A stretch of 64,000 nucleotides of DNA, taken from Capra hircus (taxonomy: Eukaryota > Chordata > Mammalia > Artiodactyla > Bovidae). Numbering within the stretch: the first letter of the stretch is position 1; each line of letters begins with the position of its first letter. The stretch is taken from positions 15,518,001 through 15,582,000 of the forward strand of contig NC_030813.1 of assembly GCF_001704415.2 (NCBI RefSeq), written 5' to 3'. Positions 34,400-46,050 of this stretch are shown here, one piece after another. Made by a program: the position numbers and the translations under genes. The notes under the pieces were generated by a model, which was given only the letters and a program-made list of their open reading frames with translations, did no database searches and was not told where the DNA came from.

Positions 34400-34740
34400 G
34401 ATACTATACATAATGGTCTACATCTTCATTTCTTCATTGAGCACTACTATTTAAACTTATTTTATATACACGGACATGTATTGTTTTGATTTCCGTGAAA
34501 AAGGAGCTTCTGCATTGTATATTTTTGAAGCTGTATGTTGTTTCATTACGTGGGCATTTGTGTTATTTCCAGTCCTTTATTATTTGAGATACAGTATATC
34601 TGTAAGATATACAAGGAACAAAGTGCAATGAAAATGTTGATGGATATTGTCAAATTGCCATCTCTGATGATGTACATTATACACTGCTACCACTATTTTA
34701 AGAGGGAATGGTATTCTTCCTCATAGCATCATCTTTTGCT
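34400..34740 (-). repeat. Ancient L1 3' region
   Basis: Antisense L1-like text: TTGTGTTATTTCCAGTCCTT, GATATTGTCAAATTGCCATC and TACACTGCTACCACTATTTT, in the order found in old L1 3' ends. Diverged. Confidence 0.55.
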
Positions 34741-35226
34741 GGTTGTAATGATATGAATTATATCTTAATATCAATCCCCTGTGTCAGAGAAAGCATCTTA
34801 TTAAGTTTCCCAGTAAGGCATAAGAACCTACTGAATAGAAAATAGTTAAAAAAAAAAAAGAAAAAACCTCAAAGGAGTCTGTGTGAGATAATGAGGTTCC
34901 TTTCCCCCTTTGTCTACCTATTTCCTAAACTTTTTATTTGGTACATCACCCTTCTTGGTATTTCACATGAATCCATTTGTTATTTCCCATTCTAGTTATA
35001 CTTTCTATAGAACATATCATGTTTCCAAAACCAGTACATGTTGTAGCAACATATGGGCAACATGCATGCTTTTAGTATTGTAACAATAGACTAGAGTGGA
35101 TAATTTGAATGCATTTAAAATATCTGAAGCTTCATTACCATGAAGTTGATGTGCATTAAACCTAGTAAAATGGCATAGCTGTGCAGATTGTTTAATGAAA
35201 TAGCATTTTTAGTCCCTGCCTCTATG

Positions 35227-35268
35227 AAGGTCACAAAGTCAGACATGACTGAGTGACTTTCACTTTCT
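35227..35268 (+). repeat. Bov-tA tail fragment
   Basis: Only the last 40 bases of the SINE remain (CACAAAGTCAGACATGACTG and onward). Confidence 0.6.
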
Positions 35269-35793
35269 TTTTATGATGTTTATAAATTAGTAGTAAGAGA
35301 TAGATAAAATAAGTTAACCATGTATATTTCTGATTTATATCTAGTGTGCCTGATAGTGATGTGTGCTATGGAGAAAAGCAAAGCAGGATGGCCTAGACAG
35401 GAACTGGGGATAGTTGGAAGGTCTGGTTTGGCAGGAATGTTAGGAAAGATAGTATCTGAGTAAATATTGTAAGGTAATGAGGATAAGCTATGCATATTCT
35501 GGAATGAGGGAAGGGTCCAAGAATAGGCTCTGTCTGGCAGGAAAGTCACATGTCTGTCAAGGCCAGGATGGCAGGAGCAGGTTAGTGAGGGGACAGTAAG
35601 AGGAAAAAACTCCAGGCAAAGAGTCAGAGGAACTAGATTTTAAAATTTGATCACTATCGGTGTGTTGAGGGTATGGGAGAATAGATGGTCATATATACTA
35701 TTGGTGGGACAGTCAATGGCTACAGTCTTGGAGAGCTTTAGACATTGTCAAGACTTTTCAATGTAAAAGCATTTTGCCCATGACTAGGATCCC

Positions 35794-35836
35794 GCCGCCT
35801 CCCATCCCCCTGCCGCCCCCCATCCCCCCGCCGCCC
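35794..35836. repeat. C-rich 18-bp minisatellite, about 2.4 copies
   Basis: GCCGCCTCCCATCCCCCT at 35794-35811, GCCGCCCCCCATCCCCCC at 35812-35829, then GCCGCCC. It is isolated in AT-rich DNA. Confidence 0.85.
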
Positions 35837-36744
35837 TTATACATGTGTACAAAACGATACAGGTGCAAGAATGTTCTTTGCAGTATTGTTTTTAATAGCA
35901 AACAATTGAAGGCATTCTATATGCTTTCCAAGGGCACATTGAAGCCATGAAATACTACAGAACTGCAGAAAAAATGAGGTCAAGCTTCAGGTGCTGTGAT
36001 GGGAAGATCTGCCTTACACACTGTTAAAATGATAAGAAATCATGGCATTTAATAGCACATGCCTGCGTGTGTCTTTAATGTGTTTGTATTTAATGTGGAG
36101 CAAAGTGGTAAACACATTCCCATTGTATTGTTCAAAAAAATTTTAATTTTTGTTTACCTGTTTGCTTTAGGTGCCAATTTAAGAGTAGAAAACAGCAATG
36201 AGATACTACTTTTATCTTCTAGACTATGAGATTAAAGTTTTTCCACACTCTCAGTGCTGGGGAGTATGGGAAAATATTTTGGTTGAAGGATAGAAATTCT
36301 TGTACTTTTTTGGAGTCATTTTTGAGGGTAATTTTGTATTCTCTATGAACTGTTAAAAAGATGGAGGTAGTGACTCCTGCTGATGTGAAAAGATTTCAGA
36401 TACATTGCCATAAGTGAAAATATAAAAATATGCAATAGTGTTAAGATACACCTTTTAAAAAACATGTATGCATATGTTAATACACAAATATACATAAAAA
36501 TCCAAGGAGTGGAATTGGGAGTCAGTGGAAAAGGGAAGGAGACTTGGCTTTCACTTTGCATCATTCCTGTATTACTTGACTTTCTCTTTTTTCCCTAACC
36601 CTGGGCATTTCTTATTTTTATGGTAAAAATTTTAATCTCACCTACTTAAATTGAAAAATATTTATCTTTTTCATGATTAAGCAAAGTAATTATCAATTTT
36701 TGAAATTGCCTTCATATATATTATTGACTGACAGTCCCCCTGTA

Positions 36745-36990
36745 TTATAAATCCCATGACAGTGGAGGATTTGCCTATCTTGCTCCCCTGGGTGTGCTCT
36801 GATTCCTTGGCATGTGGTAGGCACTCCATGAAAGTTTGCTGGCTAAATGAATAAAAGAAAATGATTTTGAAATAGTGTTCAGTATTCCAACACTACCGTC
36901 ATCCTGGGCAGGTACACTATTACCTCTGTTTTACAGACAAACTATGGAAAAACTTACAAAGTTTTTGTAAGTCTGTTGTGAATAGAATAG
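36745..36990 (+). repeat. Ancient L2/MIR-like sequence
   Basis: GCATGTGGTAGGCACTCCAT then TGGCTAAATGAATAAA resembles an L2 3' end. Farther on, ACTATTACCTCTGTTTTACA with GACAAACTATGG looks like a MIR core. Boundaries approximate. Confidence 0.5.
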
Positions 36991-38265
36991 AGAAAATAAA
37001 GCAACTGTGCAAAGTAAGTTTGACATGAGAGCTGAGGCTAAGATTTTGTGCGTCATGACTAGTTGTTTAACTTAGTGTACTATCCAGCTTTCTTGGTTAC
37101 CAGCTGGTGAATGGCTGTTCCGTTTTTGTCTTGCTTCTTGATAAATGGTGTGCCAGGGGTCCAGAAAGATGTTAATGAGAGTGGAGTTTCCCTTCATCAA
37201 AGCTGTGTTTCTGTCTCAGTAAACAGATCACAATTGAAAATGTGCAGATTGATTCCACAGGTGGCACAAAATAAATTGCATCATGTTTGGCTTAAAAATT
37301 TGTTGTGATATTCAAAATGGGATTACTTAAATTATGGACCCTCTATACAATGGTCACTGTGGAGTCCTTTCTCTATTTCTGTGGTGATGGATGAATATGT
37401 AGTGCCATGGGAAAATGCACCCTTATATAATATAAAGTAATATAGAGATGTATACTATGATTGGATTTTTTAAAAATAACATTCACGTTAATAAATTCAG
37501 TAAACTGTAAATAAGTACAAGAAAAAATGTAATAAGTTTCTTAAGCTGTGTATGAAAGCATAATTGACTGATTTGGCAAACTTATTTTTCAGTGTATTAT
37601 ATCCATGAATTTTGGATTACCTTTGTATTTAAATATAAAGTAACAGTATTTGGTTACTATTTATATGTATTTGTTTAATCCTTCCTTTTCCTAGAAAAGA
37701 ATTTGCGATTAGATGTCAAAATACTAAGCACTGATCTCTGGTTCACTTCTTAGCGTCATGAACATATTTCTTACTTCTTTTCCTTTAAAAAATTTACTTT
37801 GTATAATGAAACAATAAGGCTGCAAAGAGTCGGACAGGACTGAAGCAACTTAGCATGCAATGACAAAAAGTGTCATTTAGCCTAATGGCTAATTCAACAT
37901 GTGTAACTCATGAAGGTGTTTTTTATATCTTCCATGGCAGATACATAATTCTTTGAGGGAGTTAGTACTCGGTAAGTGTTTATTGAATTGCTGTTGGTTT
38001 TCTTTCTAAAGATAAAATATCTTTAAGAACTATATTACAGATTATTCGGTCAGGACCCCCCTCCCCAATACTGTGTAGTATTATTTGACATCTGGCTCTC
38101 TTTGCTTCACATTGCATATTCCAAATTGTTACTTAACTTAGGGACCATCTGTACAACGGTCAGTCACTGTGTACAGATGTTCCTGTTACGCTTCAGTTAG
38201 CAGTAAATTATGGAGGGAACAAGTGAGGTTGGTATTAGGATAGATGAAATGTCTGAGACTTTCTC
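36991..38265. other. Unique intron, nothing firm recognised
   Basis: Unique AT-rich DNA apart from the SINE scrap at 37818. The phrases around 37330-37365 and 38140-38170 resemble each other and could be two remnants of one old repeat. Confidence 0.35.
37818..37860 (+). repeat. Bov-tA or BOV-A2 tail fragment
   Basis: GGCTGCAAAGAGTCGGACAG and GACTGAAGCAACTTAGCA are the SINE terminal 40 bp, with nothing upstream. Confidence 0.7.
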
Positions 38266-38530
38266 TCACAAACCTCTCACTAATCCTGGGCTCTGGCCTT
38301 GCTGCAAGGAAACCCCGGAGGGCCTGGCCTTATGCTCTTGGACTCTCCCCCTGTCCAAGTCTTCCAAAAACGGGTCCAAATGATGATGATTAGCCAGTTG
38401 CATAGGTTGATACAGATCAGTCGAGTGAGTGAGGAAACAGCATCTTTTGCCAGTTTGGCTGTGGCTTCCTTTAGCCACAAATATCCAGCCACAGGCTACC
38501 ATCTGAAAGAGTTTTTTGAGGAATAATTTT
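38266..38530. other. Less AT-rich segment of unknown origin
   Basis: About 260 bp stand out by composition and are open in frames on both strands (for example 38266-38580 minus). I do not recognise a protein or repeat and make no gene call. Confidence 0.25.
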
Positions 38531-40095
38531 GTGCTTGGGTGTAGATGCTGAGTCTTGATACATTTTGTAAAGGCAGACATTTATTAATCAAGTTTTTATT
38601 TAACTAACCAAGGAAGTACAAAACTAACTGCTTAGAGAAACTAATTCAATTCTCCTGTCCTTCCTTTCCTGAAAATGAAGTATGTAATTCAGCATACATG
38701 GAGCCCTTTCATTTCTGTTCATGAACATTAGTAAGATTTTAGACAGCACAGGCAAGGAAGTGTCTTAGAAAAACCCTTCCTTTCATTACACCCTCTGTAT
38801 AGTTCTCTCCTTTAGGGAGAATCCCATCCTAATTTCAGGTCACTTGTTACCTAATCCTCTTTCCTGACACGCCTCCCTCTCTTGAAAGCATCTGAACTTC
38901 CCAAATATTCAGATTTCACCAAATGTGGCAGGGTCAGTAACAACTACCCATCTCTTGCATTTTCAAGGTGGCTCTGATGAAATCCTCCTTTTCCAGTAGA
39001 TTCCGGTTTTCTTTTGTCTACCTCTTCTTGTTCTATCCTTTTTTTTTTTTTTTTTAATCTTTGTCAACAGATATTTAAAGAGAAGGCAGCAGGCATATTT
39101 GGAGGTATGCCCACTAAGGCACTATTCTTAAGAGAACATTTGTTCGTGTCTTTTTTAACACTCCTGTGCTTTACTATTCCTGCACTGCCTCGTAGCCATT
39201 CTTATTATTTAGCATAGTTGGTTCTTCACATGACTTGCACTTACCACATTGTAATCCCCTGGAAAGATTTTGCAGTCACCATGCAAAGTCACCTCAGCAT
39301 CTCTGGAGGTAGAGATCGGGTTTAACATCTTACTAGGAGATGAGGAGAACCTGTCCGTAGGAAGATGTCAGAGACATGAGGTCTGTTTATCTGCCCAAGT
39401 AATTCTGATTATTTAAAATCTACCTGGAAAACATAGCCATTCTGCCATGCCTCTAGATATGAGTCTATGAACCAGGACAACATGAGTCTCTTTTTCTTAC
39501 TCTCTGAAAAAACTGAAATTGTGTTAGAGTAAAAATAAATACTCCAACAAATGCCTATAAAGTAGTTAAATCTTGATACATAAACAAGTTTTAAAATTTT
39601 GATTTTGTTATATATAATCTGATATGAAATAAAATGCATTTAAATACTTTCAGTAGATTTTATAGTTATCTTTCTTGTTTTCTTTTTTCCATTATTATAA
39701 ACAAAATTTTTTGCTGAAGATGGGAAAGTTTTCTATTCCCTCAGGTCCTGGGGCTAATCATTTTTGGTGCCTATATTTTAAAATAATGTTTTAAATGATA
39801 TATAAATACTAATAAATATGTGTGACTTAATTGTAAGAGGATTTCTAAAACCACAAAGTCATTAGTATGTATTAGGCTTAGGATTTGGTTCCAAACATGC
39901 AATTATAATGATTTATCATCTGAAAACTTCTGAGAAGTAAAAGTTAGTTTTTGTCTGTGTAAACGTGTTCAATATATATGTTAACATTATATTTTCAAGG
40001 AATTTAAAAAATGTGTTACTAGTTGTGCCCACAATTTGCTACAGTTTGTTGGGGTTAATAAAGTAGATTAATGGCCTGTCCTGCTTAAATTGTAT
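38531..40095. other. Unique AT-rich intron
   Basis: Includes a long T run (about 39038-39056). No exon or young repeat recognised. Confidence 0.4.
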
Positions 40096-40099
40096 TACT

Positions 40100-40215
40100 T
40101 ATTTAATTCTCAGAATATAGCTACAGGGAAGAGATTCTCTCCATTTTACAGGTGAAGAAGCTGGGGCTCCATCACAGAATTAGTAACTCAAAAGGGTAGG
40201 ATTTTGACTCAGCGC
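40100..40215 (+). repeat. MIR SINE fragment
   Basis: TATTTAATTCTCAGAATATA, then CCATTTTACAGGTGAAGAAG and AGAATTAGTAACTCAAAAGG, follow MIR order. Confidence 0.6.
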
Positions 40216-41300
40216 TGCCTTTCTGAAAGGCTTTTGTTCTTTCTGCTTCTATCGCATTTTTGGTCTTAGAGCAGCCAGAACAGCATTTCCTCTCCAAGGT
40301 AATTACAAATAAGAAGGGAGTTCCACAGTTGGAGAACCGCATCCCAGGAGTCTCTGTCTTGGCCATTACATTGCCTTTCCTGTTTCATTTCCATGCGCAC
40401 CACCCTCCTCCTCTACTCAGCGGTGTGCAAGACAAAAGGTGGCAGCTGATAAGAAATTCAGGCAGAGTTTGGGTCCAATGAGAGAGATAGCCTTAAAAAA
40501 TTCCTGGAGAGAGGCAATTAGGAAGACACTAAGAAATTAGTATTGACAACACAATGCCTGGGACTTTTTAACATTTCTGAACTTTTCTAAACAAAAGAGG
40601 AAATTTAATTTTTAATAGACAAAGTGTATGCCTTGGTATAAAATTGCCTTTCGAGAGAAAACTATTTCTGTTTCATTGCAAATGAGGTAAAGAATGCTGT
40701 TAGGTCAGTGGAGACAGCTAAGCTCTGTAAAGCTGCTTACTTTGCATTAAGAAACTACAAAATAAGAAACAGCCCATTATTCCATCTCTAGAGTTATTTC
40801 AGGAATGGCACTGCAAAGTTCAGTGAATCCCATTTTAAACAAAGATCTGTTAGTTTTGTTTAAATATGTAAAATCATCCTTAAAATTTTCTAGATTATAA
40901 TACATTTCACTTCCTTTTTTACATGGGAACAAAAGATTTAAAGGTTTAATTTTTGAAACATAAAAAAAAATGTCTTCTTTTAAGATTTACATGGAGAATA
41001 AAATATGTCAGCAGCTTATGAATCTTAAGCATTTTTTTATACTTTATTTCCCTTATATGGCACCATTCATGTAACTACTCTACTGGATTTCATATCATCA
41101 AATAAGTTTTTTTGTTTTTCAAATGAGCTTCTTCAAAATTGCCACCCTTAGAGAGGATATTTCTCATTTTGTTCCTCTATCAATTAAACTTCACCTCACT
41201 GTCTAATAACTATCTATGAACTTATCCTACTGTCTCTTAAGGTTTAAAGCATTCAAGAAAGATAGGTAGGTGGTTAATGCTGTCTTTCTGTTTAAAAGAT
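40216..41300. other. Unique intron, nothing recognised
   Basis: AT-rich sequence; no exon, young repeat or motif cluster recognised. Confidence 0.4.
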
Positions 41301-41305
41301 AAAAA

Positions 41306-41335
41306 ATATATATATATATATTATATATATATATT
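41306..41335. repeat. (TA)n microsatellite
   Basis: Two runs of alternating TA separated by a TTA interruption. Confidence 0.9.
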
Positions 41336-41827
41336 TGGGGTAAGAGATTAAGTATGGCCTTAAATAAGGTCTCAAAAGTGACACTAGACATTTACTTTGT
41401 ACAGAATGGTATCATTTTCACAAAGTTACCAAAGTTATAGTTTACTATTATTATTAATAAATTCGAAAAATATTATCCATGACATCAGGAAACTGCCCTC
41501 ACGTATATTCTGTTTGTAGTTTTCTTCGTGTCTGTCAGTACCTGCTAGGCTGATCATGACATTAGAAAGTGACCATGGTATATCAGAGAAGTAGTTCATT
41601 AACTACTGTGTCCTCTCTGCTCTCTCACAGGCCATTGTCTTTAGTTATGGAGGGGTCACCTAGGTTTCAGAGCCTTATTGTGAGAGAAAAAACTGTCTTT
41701 ACCAATTTGAAAAAGCAAATTTTGGAAGAACCAAGTGTTCATCTTGAAATAAGGTTTCTAGGACAGTGCAGCGAGTGCTTCTCCCTTCTTCATCTAAAAA
41801 TTTCTGAAATATTTTTAGCCAGGTCAC

Positions 41828-41878
41828 ACATGCATATGCGTGCGCGCACGCACACACACACACACATGCACACACACT
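41828..41878 (+). repeat. CA-rich microsatellite
   Basis: CATGCATATGCG then a GCGCGCACG step into a CA repeat; partly Z-DNA-like alternating purine-pyrimidine. Confidence 0.9.
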
Positions 41879-41926
41879 ATAGTGACCTCACTAGGACTGT
41901 CACAATACTCACTACTTAGGACCTGG

Positions 41927-42075
41927 CTCTGTGTGTGGACCAGCAGCATCACTGGGGAGCTTGCTACACATACAGCATATCAGGCCCCACCCCAGACCCA
42001 CTGAATCAAAATCTGCATTTTAACAAGATCTCCAGGTGTTTCTTATGCTCAAACATACTCAGAATTTGAAGAGCT
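41927..42075 (+). repeat. MER5A-type hAT DNA transposon remnant
   Basis: CAGCAGCATCACTGGGGAGC, GGCCCCACCCCAGACCCACT and GAATCAAAATCTGCATTTTA are hallmark MER5A/Charlie-derived phrases in order. Confidence 0.75.
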
Positions 42076-42248
42076 GGTGTCAGGGAATCAATCACTGTCT
42101 GGCAGAAAGGCACTGTCTGTATTTTTCTGTGCTTGAGAGAATCCTGCTTTTTTTTCCCTAGGCAAGGGAGATCCTGAATGGGGTGGTGGAGAGGTGAGAC
42201 TTAGGCTGGTAAAGGTTTTATAACCATAATAATGTGACAATAGCAGCT

Positions 42249-42532
42249 GGAGAAGGCAATGGCACCCCTCTCCAGTACTCTTGCCTGGAAAATCCCATGG
42301 ACGGAGGAGCCTGGTAGGCTGCAGTCCATGGGGTCGCTAAGAGTCGGACACGACTGAGTGACTTCACTTTCACTTTTCACTTTCATGCATTGGAGAAGGA
42401 AATGGCAACCCGCTCCAGTGTTCTTGCCTGGAGAGTCCCAGGGACGGGGGAGCCTGGTGGGCTGCCATTTATGGGGTCGCACAGAGTTGGACACGACTGA
42501 AGCGACTTAGCAGCAGCAGTAGCAGCAGCAGC
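42249..42532 (+). repeat. BOV-A2 SINE
   Basis: Two Bov-A units with the TTCACTTTTCACTTTCATGC linker and a (CAG)n tail. AGCAGCT is present at both edges, so a longer target duplication is hidden by the tail repeat. Confidence 0.92.
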
Positions 42533-42851
42533 TGTCAACTAATACCTGGGAAACAGTTGAAAAGAATCCATTGTGACAGATTTCTTTTTTTCCCCTCAGC
42601 AGTTTCCTCTTAGATGGTGTCTTCAGTTAAAGATCTGCAAAGAGACAGGTCCACTTTGGGGGCTGGGATGATGTAAAATATGGCCTTGCAGTAGTCTCTA
42701 AGGAAAACTGTTTCTTTTTATAGTAATCCAAACAGTATGAAGCTGTAAAAATATTTTTTGGAGGGTGTGGGAGTTCCAAGAGCCAAATCAATAGGAGTCC
42801 CACTGTTTAGGATTGAGTACTTCTCATCTAATATTCATTTTATTGTTAACA

Positions 42852-43765
42852 TGTGTCAACTGAAAAGAGACGCACAATGTGAGAGTTGCGAGTTAAGTTT
42901 TACTGGTGGCACAATAAGGACTGCAGCCCGGGAGACAGCACCTCAGAGAGCTCTGAGAGAGGAGACTGCTTCAAAGAGGGAGTGGGGGAAGTCAACATAT
43001 CAATATACGATTTTGTTGAAGAGGGAGTTGAAGCACTTCTTTTACAGAAGGTTTTCTGCTAGTCATGAGGCACCATGAAGAAATTTACTGCTTTTCTAGA
43101 TATGAGAAGATGCAAGGATTGAATTATGAAATCAGTTCCTGAAAATATCTAACCATCTAAAGACCTGGTCCATCTAGTCAAGACTATGGTTTTTCCAGTA
43201 GTCATGTATGGATGTGAGAGTTGGACCATAAAGAAAGCTGAGCGCTGAAGGATTGATGCTTTTGAACTGTGGTGTTGGAGAAGGCTCTTGAGAGTCCCTT
43301 GGACTGCAAGGAGATCCAACCAGTCCATCCTAAAGGAAATGAGTCCTGAATATTCATTGGAAGGACTGATGGTGTAGCTGAAACTCCAATACTTTGGCCA
43401 CCTGATGTGAAGAGCTGACTCACTTGAAAAGACCCTGATGCTGGGAAAGATTGAAGGCAGGAGGAGAAGGGGATGACAGAGGATGCAATGGTTGGATGGC
43501 ATCACCGACTCAATGGACATGAGTTTGGGTAAACTCCGGGAGTTGGTGATGGACAGGGAGGCCTGGCGTGCTGCAGTCCATGGGTCACAAAGAGTCGGAC
43601 AGGACTGAGCAACTGAACTGAAAGACCTGTTCCACCAGTTTACCTGGTGTGTGCCTCACTCTCCACCCTGAACTCCCTTTGGGGTGTGTCAAAGGTCTGC
43701 ACAGGATTCAAGTGCAGAGGCAGATGGCAAATCCCTTTGGTAAGCGCCAGTTTCTAGTTGACACA
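42852..43765 (-). mobile_element. Solo LTR-like endogenous retroviral element, split by BovB
   Basis: Bounded by perfect 10-bp inverted ends TGTGTCAACT (42852-42861) and AGTTGACACA (43756-43765), giving TG...CA termini. CATG on both sides fits a 4-bp target duplication, though CATG is palindromic. About 452 bp remain once the BovB insertion and its duplication are removed, an LTR-like length. The sequence resembles a bovine ERV LTR I recall, in reverse orientation, but the name is not secure. No internal retroviral genes are present. Confidence 0.6.
43173..43620 (+). mobile_element. BovB retrotransposon 3' end nested in the LTR
   Basis: C-terminal BovB coding sequence ending GAGCAACTGAACTG. 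Flanked by AAAGACCTGGTCCA (43159-43172) and AAAGACCTGTTCCA (43621-43634), a 14-bp target duplication with one mismatch. Confidence 0.93.
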
Positions 43766-43929
43766 TGTATTAGATAAACTTTCTTTTTACCACTAGAATT
43801 TCATTACAGTTTAGAATTTAGAGATGTTGATAGTTTTAGGTAATGACTTCTTATTGTTGACTGCTACAGCTTCTCTAAGATTAATATTTATTAGCTGATT
43901 AGTAAATACAGCCATCAGAATTCATTAAG

Positions 43930-44215
43930 TTAATCTTCACAATACTCCTAGGCAACTAAGGACTAATTATTTCCTTTTAGTACTGATGAAGAAACTGAGA
44001 TGCTACAAAATTAAGTAAATTGTTAAAAACTGTATAGCTATCATGTTTGGGAACGCATGTAAGAATTAAAGATTTTAAAATTTAAAAAATAAAAAACTAA
44101 AATAAATAAATAAATAAATAAATAAAAATCAGTAAAAAAAAAAAAAAACTGTATAGCTAGTAAGTGGCAGAAGCAAGTAATAAGTCCAAGATCACTCATT
44201 CCAAAGTCTCTCAAT
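43930..44215 (+). repeat. MIR SINE, interrupted by a later insertion
   Basis: Left part TAATCTTCACAATACTCCTA through GAAGAAACTGAGATGC (43930-44040). It continues after the insertion with AGTAAGTGGCAGAAGCAAGT (from about 44159), matching the MIR consensus order. Confidence 0.7.
44041..44143 (+). mobile_element. Short A-rich retroinsertion (L1-type tail) with 16-bp target duplication
   Basis: AAAAACTGTATAGCTA flanks it at 44025-44040 and 44144-44159. The insert has the GGGAACGCATGTAAG motif seen at bovine L1 3' ends, then an A-rich stretch with (AATA)n at about 44101-44126 and an A run. Probably a very short L1 3'-end insertion. Confidence 0.65.
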
Positions 44216-44668
44216 TAGGATGCTAGATTGCATTCTAGACTTCTTTATGGCCCAAGAGCACCGGCTCTTAGGAATGGAAAATATTTCAAACCTCATTATT
44301 GCTCTAGTTAGTAAAACCTTTCTGTAAATAATTACATGTAAATCTTTTGAGACAACCAAGCACCTATCTTATCATTCCCACCCAAATGCTGGTCTCATTG
44401 GTGACTCATTACTATAATAATGCTATTAAAAGACTTCGAAACCTCTCCTTTCACGTGGAACTTATGCAAATAAGAGGTATAGAAATCTAGCTAAGAATTT
44501 GTTTCATTTTAAAGATACTTTTTTATTTTTTAAGTTATCAATATATTGCCAAATAAGGTTTAATTATAGAACTGAAGGGATCATGTAGTGAACTAATATC
44601 CACAGTCATTTAAATCATGTCAAGTTGATGCTTTAAGTAGTCTGCTTTTTAAAAAAATTATGTTAAAT
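44216..44668. other. Unique AT-rich intron
   Basis: No exon or repeat family recognised. Confidence 0.4.
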
Positions 44669-44770
44669 TGTATTTATTTATTTCTGGTTGTGCTGGGTCT
44701 TTGTTGCTGTGCAGGCTACTCTCTAGTTGCGGTGTGCAGGCTTCTCACTGTGGTGGTTTGTTATGTTGTT

Positions 44771-44962
44771 GGGGCGTTCCAAGTGGCACTAGTGGTAAAG
44801 AACCTGCCTGCCAATGCGGAGATGTAAGAGACGTGGGTTCGATCCTTAGAGGGGGAAGATGCCCTGGAGAAGGGCATGGCAACCCATACCAGTGTTCTTG
44901 CCTGGAGAATCCCACGGACCGAGGAGCTACAGTCCAAAGGGTCCTAAAGAGTTGGACACAAT

Positions 44963-44966
<4 letters not shown>
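44771..44966 (+). repeat. Bov-tA SINE nested in CHR-type SINE
   Basis: Complete Bov-tA head to tail. Its tail runs straight into a CA microsatellite (44967-44999). Confidence 0.9.

Positions 44967-44999
<33 letters not shown>
44967..44999 (+). repeat. (CA)n microsatellite at SINE tail
   Basis: About 16 near-perfect CA units seeded at the 3' end of the Bov-tA. Confidence 0.95.
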
Positions 45000-45001
<2 letters not shown>

Positions 45002-45198
45002 GCTCTAGGACACACAGGCTTCAGGAGCTGTGGCATAGGGGCTCAGTAGTGTCTCCAGGCCCTAGAGCACAGGCTCATGTTAGTGGCACATGGGCTTCGT
45101 TGATCTCCAGCACGTGGGATCTTCCTGGATCAGGGATCAAACCCATGTCTCCTGAATTGGCAAGTGGTTTCTTTACCACTGAGCCACCAGTGAAGCCC

Positions 45199-45852
45199 TT
45201 AAGATTTTTAAACATCTTTGAGTTTTGTAAAATATAAATTGGAGGACTTTTGAAAATATCTGCTTAATTTTACTTATTGTTGAGAAATCATCTGTTTTAG
45301 AAACTGGCTTGACTTATTGCCTTATTGATGAGTAAGAGATTTCCTTTTGCCAGACAATGTAGTGCCATATGATAATATGGAAATTGCCAGTATGTTTGGA
45401 TATTTATGGAGAATCATGAAAAACAAATCTAGATCAAGCTATACAAGCCAAGAACCTGGCACGCACAACTTAAAACTTCTAAATTGTCTGTTTCTGGGAT
45501 TTCCTATTTAATATTTTTGTCAAATATTTGTATATTTTCATCACAGTTAACTGAAACTTAGGACAAGCACAGGTAAGGGATAGGGGGGCACTACTGTATT
45601 CTCACAGTATACATGACAGAGGACCTGTTAAAAAGAAAAAACAAAAATATACAGACTTTAAAATGTTTTTACCTGGAGGAGTGTAAAATTAGGAATGCAG
45701 TTAATACTCTTAAAACATACACACGGGAGTCAAAACCTTTCTGACTGTTAAAGCTTAGTCCCAATGCTGTTAAACACAGGCCTGGGAAATAGTAAGAAGA
45801 GGTAATAGCAAGAAGAGCATGTGACAATTTCCAGCAGTATCCCCTACAATTT
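45199..45852. other. Unique AT-rich intron
   Basis: No exon or repeat recognised. Confidence 0.4.
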
Positions 45853-45854
45853 AG

Positions 45855-46050
45855 TGTGTCTTATGAGACGGTAAAGTGTCTGCTCGCAATGCGGGAGACC
45901 CGAGTTCGATCCCTGGGTCGGGAGACCCCCTGGAGGAAGAAATGGCAACCCACTCCAGTATTCTTGCCTAGAAAATTCCATGGACGGAGGAGCCTGGTGG
46001 GCTATAGTCCATGGGGTAACAGAGTCGGACACGACTGAGTGACTTCACAT
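45855..46050 (+). repeat. Bov-tA SINE
   Basis: Head diverged (TGTCTTATGAGACGGTAAAG), body and tail typical, ending GACTGAGTGACTTCAC. Confidence 0.88.

Larger units (their letters stand above)
34741..36740. other. Mostly unique intron with a SINE scrap and a C-rich minisatellite
   Basis: Contains an A-rich run (34846-34866), a 40-bp Bov-tA tail scrap (35227-35268) and a C-rich minisatellite (35794-35836). No exon recognised. Confidence 0.45.
44669..45198 (-). repeat. CHR-type (long) cetartiodactyl SINE, split by Bov-tA
   Basis: Left part (44669-44770) reads TTTATTTCTGGTTGTGCTGG and so on. The right part (45000-45198) carries on through TCCTGGATCAGGGATCAAAC and ends CACCAGTGAAGCCC, the reverse of a tRNA-like head. 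The two halves join logically once the insert is removed. Confidence 0.7.

Noticed and set aside
42249..42532. Open frames of 70-100 codons in BOV-A2 and Bov-tA SINEs throughout the window, all with similar peptides
   Set aside because: The same peptides recur at every SINE and come from non-coding SINE sequence.
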